Shown here: one piece after another, positions 28,511 to 38,330 of the stretch
Position numbering within the stretch: the stretch's first letter is position 1
Layout of the letters: every line of letters begins with the position of its first letter
Origin: Streptomyces triculaminicus
GTDB taxonomy: Bacteria; Actinomycetota; Actinomycetes; Streptomycetales; Streptomycetaceae
Direction of reading: 5' to 3'
Assembly (NCBI RefSeq): GCF_017349075.1
Contig: NZ_JAFMOF010000001.1
Span: forward strand, 806,001 to 870,000
Length of the DNA: 64,000 nucleotides
Notes under the pieces: generated by a model
Seen by the model: only the letters and a program-made list of their open reading frames with translations
What the model was told of the DNA's origin: nothing
The model's database searches: none
Program-made: the position numbers and the translations under genes

Positions 28511-28837
28511 ATGGCAGATTTCTCCCGCCTTCCCGGTCCCAACGCCGACCTGTGGGACTGGCAGCTCCTGGCGGCGTGCCGAGGGGTCGACAGCTCGCTC
28601 TTCTTCCATCCCGAGGGCGAGCGCGGTGCCGCCCGCAGCGCTCGGGAGACCTCGGCGAAGGAGGTGTGCATGCGCTGCCCGGTACGCGCCGAGTGCGCGG
28701 CGCACGCGCTGGCGGTGAGGGAGCCCTACGGCGTGTGGGGCGGCCTCACCGAGGACGAGCGCGAGGAGCTCATGGGGCGCGCACGGCACCGCTCCATCAC
28801 GGCGAGCGGCGCCGGCGCCGGCGCGATGACCGCCTGA
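28511..28837 (+). CDS. whiD: WhiB-family sporulation regulator WhiD
   Basis: The 108-residue Wbl protein has four conserved cysteines (23, 53, 56, 62) that hold an oxygen- and nitric-oxide-sensitive [4Fe-4S] cluster. It also has the GVWGG turn and a basic C-terminal segment. The sequence beginning MADFSRLPGPNADLWDW and the location beside bldM identify WhiD, orthologue of mycobacterial WhiB3. It is needed late in sporulation for spore wall and septum maturation. The ATG at 28511 has a GAGGGG site seven bases upstream. Confidence 0.96.
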   Translation: MADFSRLPGPNADLWDWQLLAACRGVDSSLFFHPEGERGAARSARETSAKEVCMRCPVRAECAAHALAVREPYGVWGGLTEDEREELMGRARHRSITASGAGAGAMTA

Positions 28838-28931
28838 GCTCCCGCCGCCACGCCGGGCTCCACGAAAAAACGTTTCAGTAGTCGAGCGGCTCCCCGCTCA
28901 CCCGCAGGCTCCGGACCGGGCGCTCACCGCG

Positions 28932-28958
28932 CCGGCCCGCCGGCCTCGCGCGGGCCGG
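28932..28958. terminator. Hairpin between whiD and LysR gene
   Basis: The arms CCGGCCCGC and GCGGGCCGG form a 9-bp GC stem with a 9-base loop between two convergent genes. It could serve both directions. Confidence 0.6.
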
Positions 28959-29009
28959 GCAGCTCGCGCGGGCAAGGCCGCCTCGCACGGTCCGGACAGC
29001 CTCACCGGC

Positions 29010-29921
29010 TCACCGGCTCGCCGCGGCCGCCAGCCGGTCCAGCATCGCGCCGACCGCCGGCACCCGGGCCAGGTCCGGCAGCGTGAGCGCCACGATCTCG
29101 CGCTGCACCACCGGCTCCACCGGCACGATCCGCGCCCCCTTGGGCCGCACCGACTCCAGCGCCAGCTCGGGCATCACCGCCACGCCGAGGCCGGCGCCGA
29201 CGAGACCGAAGACCGCCGGGTAGTCGTCCGTCGCGAAGTCGATGCGCGGCGTGAACCCCGCGGACTCGCACACCTCGACCAGATGCCGCCGGCAGCGCGG
29301 GCAGCCCGCGATCCACGGCTCCTTCTCCAGCTCCGCTATCGCGATCCGCTCCGCCCCGGCGAGCCGGTGCCCCTCGGGGACCACGCCGATGAGGCGATCG
29401 GTCAGCAGCGGCCGTACGACCAGGTCGTCCCACTCGGCGCCGGCGGCCGGATCGGCGCCGCGCACGTCGGGGTAGCGGAAGGCCAGGGCGATCTCGCAGT
29501 CGCCCTCGCGCAGCATCTCCACCGAACGCGGCGGCTCCGCCTCCACCAGCGACACCTGGGTGCCCGGGTGCGCCGCGCGCATGTCCGCGAGCGCGGTCGG
29601 CACCAGCGTCGAACTGCCGCTGGGGAAGGAGACCAGCCGCACCCGCCCGGCCCGCAGCCCGGCGATCGCCGCGATCTCCTCCTCGGCGGCGGTCAGCCCC
29701 GCCAGGATCCCGGCGGCGTGCCGCACCAGGGCCGCGCCCGCCTCCGTCAGCCGCATCTCCCGGCCCGTACGGATCAGCAGGGGCGTGCCCGTGGACTGCT
29801 CCAGGGCCTTCATCTGCTGGCTCACGGCGGGCTGTGTGCAGCCCAGCTCGCGGGCCGCGGCCGAGAAGGAGCCGGTGCCGGCCACCGCGCGCAGCACCCT
29901 TAGATGACGAGCCTCGATCAT
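29010..29921 (-). CDS. LysR-family transcriptional regulator
   Basis: The 303-residue LTTR has an N-terminal winged helix (SFSAAARELGCTQPAVSQQMKALEQ) and a periplasmic-binding-like effector domain. Two cysteines in GCPRCRRH near residue 213 are unusual and could sense redox or metal. It is divergent from the MOSC-domain gene across 104 bp, the arrangement typical of an LTTR and its target. The ATG at 29921 has only a GAGG close by. The effector is unknown. Confidence 0.9.
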   Translation of the reverse strand: MIEARHLRVLRAVAGTGSFSAAARELGCTQPAVSQQMKALEQSTGTPLLIRTGREMRLTEAGAALVRHAAGILAGLTAAEEEIAAIAGLRAGRVRLVSFPSGSSTLVPTALADMRAAHPGTQVSLVEAEPPRSVEMLREGDCEIALAFRYPDVRGADPAAGAEWDDLVVRPLLTDRLIGVVPEGHRLAGAERIAIAELEKEPWIAGCPRCRRHLVEVCESAGFTPRIDFATDDYPAVFGLVGAGLGVAVMPELALESVRPKGARIVPVEPVVQREIVALTLPDLARVPAVGAMLDRLAAAASR

Positions 29922-30025
29922 GCCTCGAGCATAAGCCCACCTTGGGGCCGATCAGGAAATACCGGCCAGTGACTTTGAGGACGGTTACCCGCCGGCGGGG
30001 AGAGCCTCCCGCCTACCCTTTCCCC

Positions 30026-30739
30026 ATGCACCTGATCTCCGTGAACACCGGCCGCGACCGCACCTCCGACGACCGCTCCGGCCCCGGCGGCGCCTTCGCG
30101 GACGGCCTGCGCACCGGCATCGACAAGCGCCCGGTGACCGGCCCGGTCGCCGTGGCCGCGCCCGGCCCCAAGGGCGTCGCGGGCAGCGGCCTCGCCGGCG
30201 ACACGGTGGTGAACCTGCGCCATCACGGCGGGGACCACCAGGCGGTGTACGCGTTCGCGCGCGAGGACCTCGACGGCTGGGAGCGCGAGCTGGGCCGGCG
30301 GCTGCCGGACGGTTCCTTCGGCGAGAACCTGACCACCGGCGGGCTCGACGTCAACGGCGCGCGGATCGGGGAGCGTTGGCGCATAGGTACGGATCTGGTG
30401 CTGGAGGTGGCCTCGCCGCGCATTCCCTGCCGTACGTTCGCGGACTGGCTGGGAGAGGCCGGCTGGATCCGGCGGTTCACCCAGCAGGCGGCGCCGGGCG
30501 CGTACCTGCGCGTCGTCACGCCCGGCGAGATCCGGGCGGGCGACCCCGTCACGGTCGTCCACCGGCCCGGCCACGAGGTGTCCGTCTCCGTCGTCTTCCG
30601 CGCCATGACGACCGAACGTGCGCTGCTGCCCGCCGTCCTGGCCGCCGGTGACGCGCTCGATCCGGAGGTGCGGCGGAAGGCGCTGACCTATGTGGAGCGC
30701 CAGGAGGCGGGTACGGCACGTCAGGAGCCCGGCGCGTAG
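30026..30739 (+). CDS. MOSC domain-containing protein (YiiM-like)
   Basis: The 237-residue protein has a MOSC domain with the signature SFGENLTTGGLDV and a conserved cysteine in PRIPCRTFADWL. MOSC domains carry sulfur or bind the molybdenum cofactor. YiiM-type members reduce N-hydroxylated purines with Moco. No ribosome binding site is seen close to the ATG at 30026, so the transcript may be leaderless. It is probably controlled by the divergent LysR regulator. It is followed by an SDR gene in the same direction, 68 bp downstream. Confidence 0.85.
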   Translation: MHLISVNTGRDRTSDDRSGPGGAFADGLRTGIDKRPVTGPVAVAAPGPKGVAGSGLAGDTVVNLRHHGGDHQAVYAFAREDLDGWERELGRRLPDGSFGENLTTGGLDVNGARIGERWRIGTDLVLEVASPRIPCRTFADWLGEAGWIRRFTQQAAPGAYLRVVTPGEIRAGDPVTVVHRPGHEVSVSVVFRAMTTERALLPAVLAAGDALDPEVRRKALTYVERQEAGTARQEPGA

Positions 30740-30807
30740 GGCCCCCAGGGGCGGCGAGAGGGACGGGAAGGGCTTCACGGGGTCACGCCGAGCACTAACG
30801 TTCCTGT

Positions 30808-31581
30808 ATGACGACTGCACTGATCACGGGGGCGACGGCGGGCATCGGCGCGGCCTTCGCCCGGCGTCTGGCGGCCGACGGGCACAACCTGGTGCTCGTG
30901 GCGCGCGACGAGAAGCGGCTGAACGAACAGGCGACCGAACTCCACGACCGCCACCAGGTGGAGGTGGAGGTGCTCCGCGCGGACCTGTCGGAGGAGGAGG
31001 GCATCGCGGCCGTCGAGGCCCGGCTCTCGGACCGCAAGAACCCGGTGGACCTGCTGGTCAACAATGCCGGCTTCGGTAACAAGGGCCGCTACCTCGAGGT
31101 CTCGATGGCCGACGAGCTGACCATGCTCAAGGTGCACTGCGAGGCGGTCCTGCGGCTGACGTCGGCCGCGGCCAAGGGCATGCGCGAGCGCAGGCGCGGC
31201 GGAGTCGTCAACGTGGCGTCGGTGGCCGCGTTCGTGCCGCGCGGGACGTACGGGGCGAGCAAGGCGTGGGTGGTGCAGTTCACCCAGGGTGCCGCGCGGG
31301 ACCTGGCGGGGAGCGGGGTGCGGCTGATGGCGCTGTGCCCCGGTTTCGTACGGACGGAGTTCCACCAGCGGGCCGGCATGGGCGTGGACAACGTCCCGGG
31401 CTGGATGTGGCTGGACGCGGACAAGCTGGTGGAGGCCGCGCTGAAGGACCTGGCGCGCGGCAAGTCGCTGTCCATTCCGGACCCGCGCTACAAGGCGCTG
31501 GCCGGCCTGATGAAGCTGGCCCCGCGCCGGGCGGTCTCGCGGGCGGGGGCCACGACCGGGCGCAGGTACGGGCCGAACTGA
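30808..31581 (+). CDS. SDR-family NAD(P)-dependent oxidoreductase
   Basis: The 257-residue short-chain dehydrogenase has cofactor motif TGATAGIG at residues 8-15, NNAG, catalytic Ser in NVASVAAF and YGASK as the active-site motif. The C-terminal basic tail resembles YqjQ/DltE-like SDRs (KALAGLMKLAPRR). The ATG at 30808 lacks a ribosome binding site, and TAACGT seven bases upstream could be a -10 of a leaderless transcript. The substrate is unknown. Confidence 0.9.
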   Translation: MTTALITGATAGIGAAFARRLAADGHNLVLVARDEKRLNEQATELHDRHQVEVEVLRADLSEEEGIAAVEARLSDRKNPVDLLVNNAGFGNKGRYLEVSMADELTMLKVHCEAVLRLTSAAAKGMRERRRGGVVNVASVAAFVPRGTYGASKAWVVQFTQGAARDLAGSGVRLMALCPGFVRTEFHQRAGMGVDNVPGWMWLDADKLVEAALKDLARGKSLSIPDPRYKALAGLMKLAPRRAVSRAGATTGRRYGPN

Positions 31582-31688
31582 CGGAAGCGAACCGGCGAGC
31601 CGGACAGCCGGAGCCGAACTGACGGAACAGCGGGCCTCTCGGGTGTGCCGATCCAGGACTAACCTGGATATATCACCCGGGAGGCGCC

Positions 31689-32387
31689 ATGACTTTCGTA
31701 CAGGTAATCGACTGCAAGACGCGTCGGTACGACGACATGAACCGGCTCATGGACGACTGGGTCGCCGCCACCGAGGGCAAGCGCACCGCCACCCACTCCA
31801 TCGTCGGCCGCGACCACACCGACAGCGAGCACTTCGTGGAGATCATCGAGTTCCCCTCCTACGCCAAGGCGATGGAGAACTCGAACCTCCCCGAGACCAA
31901 CCGGATCTTCGAGGAGATGGTCTCGCTCTGCGACGGGATGCCGACCTTCACCGACCTCGACGTGGTGCGCGACGAGCAGCTGAACAAGGCGACCGCACGG
32001 CGCTTCTACGACGACGTGGCCGTCGGCGGCAACCTGGACCTCCTCGACGAGCTCCTCACCGCCGACCACGTCGACCACGACATCGGCAAGGCGGAGCAGG
32101 CCGTGGTCGGGTGCGAGGCCATGAAGCAGGACGTGGCGGGCTGGCGGGACGCCTTCGACTTCGGCTTCACCCTGCACCGTCAGCTGGCCGAGGGCGACGA
32201 GGTCACCACCCACTGGACGTGGCGGGGCAGCCACCAGGGCGACTTCATGGGCCTGCAGCCGACGGGGCAGACGGTCACCATGGACGGGGTGACGATCCAC
32301 CGCTTCGTCGACGGGAAGATCGCGGAGAGCTGGTGGGTCTACGACATGCTGGGGCTGCTGCGTCGGCTGGGTGCCGTGAGCTCGTAG
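31689..32387 (+). CDS. Two-domain protein with C-terminal SnoaL-like ester cyclase domain
   Basis: The 232-residue protein has an N-terminal alpha-beta barrel-like domain of about 100 residues (MTFVQVIDCKTRRYDDMNRLM). The C-terminal SnoaL-like domain contains NLDLLDELLTADHVDHD, THWTWRGSHQGDF and the closing VDGKIAESWWVYD. SnoaL-type proteins include polyketide cyclases, but many stand-alone members have other or unknown roles. The ATG at 31689 has a GGGAGG site. No polyketide genes are near, so a cyclase role is not supported by context. Confidence 0.82.
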   Translation: MTFVQVIDCKTRRYDDMNRLMDDWVAATEGKRTATHSIVGRDHTDSEHFVEIIEFPSYAKAMENSNLPETNRIFEEMVSLCDGMPTFTDLDVVRDEQLNKATARRFYDDVAVGGNLDLLDELLTADHVDHDIGKAEQAVVGCEAMKQDVAGWRDAFDFGFTLHRQLAEGDEVTTHWTWRGSHQGDFMGLQPTGQTVTMDGVTIHRFVDGKIAESWWVYDMLGLLRRLGAVSS

Positions 32388-32425
32388 AAAACCCTGAGCT
32401 CACGAAAACTCTGAACTCACAGAGA

Positions 32426-32472
32426 AACGGCCCGGCCCGGCCTCCCTCGCGGGGAGACCGGGCCGGGCCGTT
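32426..32472. terminator. Strong bidirectional terminator after groEL
   Basis: The arms AACGGCCCGGCCCGG and CCGGGCCGGGCCGTT form a perfect 15-bp stem. A smaller CTCCC/GGGAG stem sits in the loop. It lies between the convergent SnoaL-like gene and groEL. Confidence 0.85.
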
Positions 32473-32486
32473 ACGGAAGGCGTGCG

Positions 32487-34118
<1,632 letters not shown>

Positions 34119-34245
34119 TTACGTATCCTTCGCCGTAATCTCAAACGAACTGCGCCCCCGGCGCCCGGCTAGCAGGCACGGGAACCAGGGGCACAGATCA
34201 AAAGCTTCGAAAGCCTCTTCGAGAGCTCGAACAGCTTCGAGTGAA

Positions 34246-34554
34246 CTACTTCTCGACGATCGCGAGAACGTCGCGGGCCGAGAGGACGAGGTACTCCTCG
34301 CCGTTGTACTTCACCTCGGTGCCGCCGTACTTGCTGTACAGCACGACGTCACCGACCTGGACGTCGAGCGGAAGGCGGTTGCCGTCCTCGAAGCGGCCCG
34401 GGCCCACGGCCAGGACGACGCCCTCCTGGGGCTTCTCCTTGGCGGTGTCCGGAATGACCAGGCCGGAGGCCGTGGTCTGCTCGGCGTCGAGCGGCTGGAC
34501 CACAATGCGGTCCTCAAGCGGCTTGATGGCAACCTTGGAGCTGGCGGTCGTCAC
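34246..34554 (-). CDS. groES: Co-chaperonin GroES
   Basis: The 102-residue protein is a complete Cpn10 with the mobile loop ([19 protein letters not shown]) and the signature [16 protein letters not shown]. It caps GroEL. The GTG at 34554 has a GGGGGAGG site. It is the first gene of the groES-groEL1 operon, and two CIRCE operators lie 100-175 bp upstream. Confidence 0.98.
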   Translation of the reverse strand: MTTASSKVAIKPLEDRIVVQPLDAEQTTASGLVIPDTAKEKPQEGVVLAVGPGRFEDGNRLPLDVQVGDVVLYSKYGGTEVKYNGEEYLVLSARDVLAIVEK

Positions 34555-34654
34555 GATCCGACCTCCCCCTTCGGAGATCTCACGGGGTCAATTGTCTGAG
34601 GTGGCGACCTGGTAGATCCGTCGTCGCGGGTGCCGGATCTGCCCGTCGCTGTGT

Positions 34655-34681
34655 TTGGCACTCACCAGTGGAGAGTGCCAA
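34655..34681. promoter_or_regulatory. CIRCE operator, proximal copy
   Basis: TTGGCACTC and GAGTGCCAA are separated by nine bases, a perfect 9-9-9 CIRCE palindrome. HrcA binds such sites and represses groES-groEL1 until heat shock. Confidence 0.95.
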
Positions 34682-34689
34682 CGGTGCCG

Positions 34690-34718
34690 AGACTATGACG
34701 CGGTTAGCACTCGGTCAA
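34690..34718 (-). promoter_or_regulatory. groES-groEL1 promoter
   Basis: On the minus strand TTGACC (34718-34713) lies inside the distal CIRCE spacer and is followed after 17 bp by TAGTCT (34695-34690). This is a housekeeping-type promoter bracketed by both operators. Confidence 0.65.
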
Positions 34719-34730
34719 GCGGAGTGCCAA
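34704..34730. promoter_or_regulatory. CIRCE operator, distal copy
   Basis: TTAGCACTC and GAGTGCCAA flank nine bases, with one mismatch between arms. Two CIRCE copies before groES are usual in Streptomyces. Confidence 0.93.
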
Positions 34731-34833
34731 TTCGCCGTGCGGCGAGCCCCTGGTTTCGGTGGCTGGGGGCGGCGTCGGCGTGGCCGAGGGGTGCTCTACC
34801 CAGCCCGGGATCACCGCACTCCCCCTCGCGGCC

Positions 34834-35706
34834 CTAGAGGTAGTCCTCGAGCCGGGCCACCGTGTATCCCTGCCGCTGGATGCTGCGCAGCATGTTGGTG
34901 ACCATCTTGGTCATCGAGGTGCCCTTGAGCTCCCCCGGCCCGCGGAAGTGGGCCAGCACGATGTCGCCGGGCCGCAGCTTGTCCCCGTCCTGGTAGCGCA
35001 TGTCGTTGATCTGCATCGTGACCTCCCACAGCACGACCGCCCGCACCCCGCAACCGCCGGCCGCGGTCAGAGTGGCGTCGTTGTAGTTGCCGTAGGGCGG
35101 CCGGAAGAGCGCGGGCCGGGTGCCGAACCGCTTCTCCAGGGCGTCCTGCTGCCCGCATATCTCGCGCCGCTGCGCATCCGCCGACAGCGTGCGCAGGTTG
35201 GGGTGACTGAGGGTGTGGTTGTGGACGCCGTTGCCGAGGGCGCGCAGCCGGTCGAAGTAGCCGTAACCGCTGCCCGCGCGGGCGATGTCGTCGGTGAGGA
35301 ACATCGAGAAGGGCAGCTTCAGGTCCTGCGCCATCTTCACGAACTCCGGGTCCTTCTCGGCCCCGTCGTCGATGGTGATGAAGACGACCTTGTCGTTGGT
35401 CGGTATGCGCCGCACGATCGGAGGGGTGCCGCCGGGGCCTGCGGTCGCCACGGGCTTCTTCGCGGGCGGGGCCGGCGGGGCGGCGAGGGGCTTGTCCAGT
35501 CCCCAGCGGCGGTACGCGTCGTCGGGCGTGGCGGACGGCGCGGGCGTCCCCGCCGGCCGCGACGCCCCCGCGCGGCCGGACGGCCCCGAGGAGCCGGAGG
35601 ACGACGATCCGGAGCACCCGGACAGGACTCCGGTCAGCAGCAGGGCGGCACAGGCGAGGACGGCGGCGGGGCGTCGGCCACGACGGCCGGAAACAGACAG
35701 GCTCAC
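34834..35706 (-). CDS. Polysaccharide deacetylase lipoprotein
   Basis: The 290-residue protein starts with a lipoprotein signal peptide (AAVLACAALLLTGVLSGC, lipobox LSGC). A Ser/Pro/Ala-rich linker and a NodB-type deacetylase domain follow. Catalytic and zinc residues are visible in FITIDDGAEKD (Asp), HNHTLSHPNL (two His) and RPPYGNYN. It probably removes acetyl groups from a cell-surface glycan outside the membrane. The GTG at 35706 is chosen because it gives the signal peptide directly, although the ribosome binding site is weak (AAGAA). It is divergent from the methyltransferase gene across 109 bp. Confidence 0.9.
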   Translation of the reverse strand: MSLSVSGRRGRRPAAVLACAALLLTGVLSGCSGSSSSGSSGPSGRAGASRPAGTPAPSATPDDAYRRWGLDKPLAAPPAPPAKKPVATAGPGGTPPIVRRIPTNDKVVFITIDDGAEKDPEFVKMAQDLKLPFSMFLTDDIARAGSGYGYFDRLRALGNGVHNHTLSHPNLRTLSADAQRREICGQQDALEKRFGTRPALFRPPYGNYNDATLTAAGGCGVRAVVLWEVTMQINDMRYQDGDKLRPGDIVLAHFRGPGELKGTSMTKMVTNMLRSIQRQGYTVARLEDYL

Positions 35707-35815
35707 CCGAACGATTCTTGTGCATACGTTCGATCCGCGCGCGGGGGGCCGGGCCTGCGGTGGCGGGCGGTTGCGGCGTGCGGTCGCGACGTGCGGTCGT
35801 GGCCCGCAAGGGAGA

Positions 35816-37039
35816 ATGAGCCACGTGCCCGCACCGAACCCCGCGCCGAACCCCGCCGCCGACGCCACCGCCGCCTTCACCGCCCTCCTGACGGCCGAGG
35901 GGCGCGCCCTCCTCGACGGCCTGCGCGACTACGACCCCTCCCAGGAGCTCGCCACGGCCACCCGGCTGCGCCGCGAGCACCCCGCCGAGCTGGTCTCGGC
36001 GGCGCTCGGCCAGGCGCGGCTGAGGCAGCGCGCGGTTGCGAAGTTCGGCGCGGAGGACGCGTACCGCATGTTCTTCACGCCCCACGGCGTGGAACAGGCC
36101 ACGCGCGCCTCCGTCGCGCTCCACCGCGCCCAGCGCTTCCAGGCGTTGGGCGTGCGCCGCCTCGCCGACCTGTGCTGCGGCAACGGCGGCGACGCGATCG
36201 CCCTCGCCCGCGCCGGCATCTCCGTACTGGCCGTCGACCGCGACCCCCTGACCTGCGAGGTCGCCCGCGCCAACGCCGAGGCCCTGGGCCTGTCCGACCT
36301 CATCGAGGTGCGCTGCGCCGATGTCGCGGAGGTCGACACGTCGACGTACGACGCCGTCTTCGTCGACCCGGCGAGGCGCGGCGGCCGCGGCCGCATCTTC
36401 GACCCCGAGGCGTACTCGCCGCCCCTGTCCTGGGCCATCGAGGCCGCCCGTACGGCCCCCCGCGCCGCCCTGAAGATCGCCCCGGGCGTGCCGCACGAGG
36501 CGATCCCGGACGACGCGGAAGCGGAATGGATTTCGGACGGCGGCGACGTGAAGGAAGCCGTGCTGTGGTTCGGCACGGAACCGGGCGCCCGGCGGGCGAC
36601 CCTGCTGCCGGGCGGCGCGTCACTGGTGGGGCAGGGGCTGCCGGATCCGGCCGTACGGCCGGTGGGGCGCTACCTCTACGAGCCGGACGGCGCCGTCATC
36701 CGCGCGCACCTGGTCGCGGACGTCGCGGCGCAGCTCGGCGACGGCGGCCTGATCGACGAGACCATCGCGTACGTGACGTCGGACGAGCTGCGCGAGACGG
36801 CCTACGCGGCGGCGTACGAGATCACGGACGTACTGCCGTTCAATCTGAAGCGGCTGAAGGCGATCGTGCGCGAGCGCCGGATCGGCGTGGCCGTCATCAA
36901 GAAGCGCGGCTCGGCCGTCGAGCCGGAGGACCTGCGCAAGAAGCTCAAGCTCGACGGGCCGAACTCCTGCGTCGTCGTGCTGACGCGGGTCGCCGGCGCG
37001 CCGACGATGCTGCTGGGGCAGGCGGTGGCGAAGGGCTAG
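35816..37039 (+). CDS. Class I SAM-dependent methyltransferase with THUMP-like domain
   Basis: The 407-residue protein has a helical N-terminal part, then a Rossmann methyltransferase core (LADLCCGNGGDAIALARAG near residue 115, motif I), an Asp-Pro motif IV (VFVDPARRGGRGRIFDP) and a C-terminal THUMP-like segment (LPFNLKRLKAIVRERRIG). This layout suggests RNA as substrate, but no target is established. The ATG at 35816 sits very close to GGGAGA. A GTG at 35825 with better spacing is an equal candidate. Its last 20 bp approach the convergent GPP34 gene. Confidence 0.87.
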   Translation: MSHVPAPNPAPNPAADATAAFTALLTAEGRALLDGLRDYDPSQELATATRLRREHPAELVSAALGQARLRQRAVAKFGAEDAYRMFFTPHGVEQATRASVALHRAQRFQALGVRRLADLCCGNGGDAIALARAGISVLAVDRDPLTCEVARANAEALGLSDLIEVRCADVAEVDTSTYDAVFVDPARRGGRGRIFDPEAYSPPLSWAIEAARTAPRAALKIAPGVPHEAIPDDAEAEWISDGGDVKEAVLWFGTEPGARRATLLPGGASLVGQGLPDPAVRPVGRYLYEPDGAVIRAHLVADVAAQLGDGGLIDETIAYVTSDELRETAYAAAYEITDVLPFNLKRLKAIVRERRIGVAVIKKRGSAVEPEDLRKKLKLDGPNSCVVVLTRVAGAPTMLLGQAVAKG

Positions 37040-37058
37040 GGCGGACACGCCCCAGGGG

Positions 37059-37676
37059 TCACTCGCCCCGCCAGATGTTGTCGAAGGCCGACTGCTCGAT
37101 CTCCCGCCGCTGCCGCAGGGCCTCCAGTTCCAGCGCTGCGTCGTTGACGGCGGCGAGCACGGTGTCCACCGCGTCGTCGGCCACGCCCGGGGCGTCCCCG
37201 TCGTCCTCCTCGTCGCGGATCCCGACGGCCGTGACGAGAGCGGCGAGGACGGGCTCGTTCGACCGCCGGTGGTCCCCCGCCAGGCGGTGCTCGAGCGAAT
37301 CGGCCAGCACGGGTTGGCCGGGCCTGAAGGACATCCAGCCGCGGCGCTGACGCGTCACGAGCCCGTCCGCCTCAAGGGCGGCCAGATAGGCCGAGGCCAG
37401 GTCCCGTCCCCTGCGCCACAGCCAGTCGCCGACCGACTCGTACGGCGCCTCCGCAACGAGCGACGCCCTCGCCTGGTCCAGCAGGCGGTCGTCCATGCCC
37501 GTCGGCCCGCCGGGCACGATCCGATCGCCCTCATCGCCGCCCAGCGTGACGGCCCCGGCGGCCAGCAGGTCGATCAGCTCGGCACCTGCCAGCCCCAGCG
37601 ACACCTCGCCTCGCTCGGCGGGGTCGCCGGGCACCTCGTCCATGACGGTGATCAACAAGTCCCGCGGTGTGGTCAT
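37059..37676 (-). CDS. GPP34 (GOLPH3-like) family protein
   Basis: The 205-residue all-helical protein starts MTTPRDLLITVMDEVPG and has LGLAGAELIDLLAAGAV. This is the GPP34/GOLPH3 fold also found in eukaryotic Golgi phosphatidylinositol-4-phosphate-binding proteins. Streptomyces carry many copies, often near cell-surface or development genes. Their role is unknown. The ATG at 37676 has a GGAGGC site. It follows the Uma2 gene by 16 bp in the same direction and is probably cotranscribed with it. Confidence 0.88.
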   Translation of the reverse strand: MTTPRDLLITVMDEVPGDPAERGEVSLGLAGAELIDLLAAGAVTLGGDEGDRIVPGGPTGMDDRLLDQARASLVAEAPYESVGDWLWRRGRDLASAYLAALEADGLVTRQRRGWMSFRPGQPVLADSLEHRLAGDHRRSNEPVLAALVTAVGIRDEEDDGDAPGVADDAVDTVLAAVNDAALELEALRQRREIEQSAFDNIWRGE

Positions 37677-37692
37677 GGAACGCCTCCGTTGC

Positions 37693-38271
37693 CTATTGAG
37701 CGAAAGCCTTGAGCTCCTCGGTCTCCAGCGTGAACCCCACCGGGGCGGGGAGCTCGATCGGCGTGCCGTACGGACGCGCCGTCAGGCTCTGGTACGTCCC
37801 GTCCTTCGGCTCCGAGTACACGGTGACGGTGCCATGCTCGCGGTCGATCAGGAGGTAGACGGGGATGTCCGCCGCCGCGTAACCGTCGCGCTTCTCGATG
37901 CGGTCGCGCCGGTTCGTGTCGGTGTCGTGCGAGGTGACCTCGACGACCATCAGGAGGCCGTCGGGGTCGGACCACTCGCCGTGCCCGGAGAAGTGCCGGT
38001 GAGGCGCGAGAAGTCCATCGGGGCGGGCACGTCCCTTCCGGTAGCTCTCGACCTTCAAGCCCCTCTCACCGTATAGACGCAGGTTCGGGAATCGTTCCGT
38101 GCAGATATCCCGGAGCCACATGATGATCTCGTCGTGATCCCCGTCCGGCACCGGCTTGACCTCGATCTTTCCGTTGATGAACTCCAGGCGCACGGTCTCG
38201 GGCGCCATGCGGGCCAGCTCTTCGAACTCTTCGGCGAGGAGCAGGGGCTGATCAGCGGTGCTGGGGGTCAT
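37693..38271 (-). CDS. Uma2 family restriction-endonuclease-like protein
   Basis: The 192-residue protein has the PD-(D/E)xK nuclease-like fold of the Uma2 (DUF820) family. Visible elements are VRLEFINGKIEV, RARPDGLL (Asp), LLMVVEVTS (Glu-x-Thr) and a Lys in RIEKRDGYAAADIPVYLLID. Family members are very common in Streptomyces and cyanobacteria, and their substrate is unknown. The ATG at 38271 has a strong AAGGAGG site. An upstream in-frame ATG at 38334 overlaps the preceding stop as ATGA with AAAGGA, and would add 21 residues. Confidence 0.87.
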   Translation of the reverse strand: MTPSTADQPLLLAEEFEELARMAPETVRLEFINGKIEVKPVPDGDHDEIIMWLRDICTERFPNLRLYGERGLKVESYRKGRARPDGLLAPHRHFSGHGEWSDPDGLLMVVEVTSHDTDTNRRDRIEKRDGYAAADIPVYLLIDREHGTVTVYSEPKDGTYQSLTARPYGTPIELPAPVGFTLETEELKAFAQ

Positions 38272-38330
38272 GGTGTCGCCTCCTTGCCCCCATCGTGCCC
38301 CGACATCGGGTGGCGCGTCATGCACAGCGG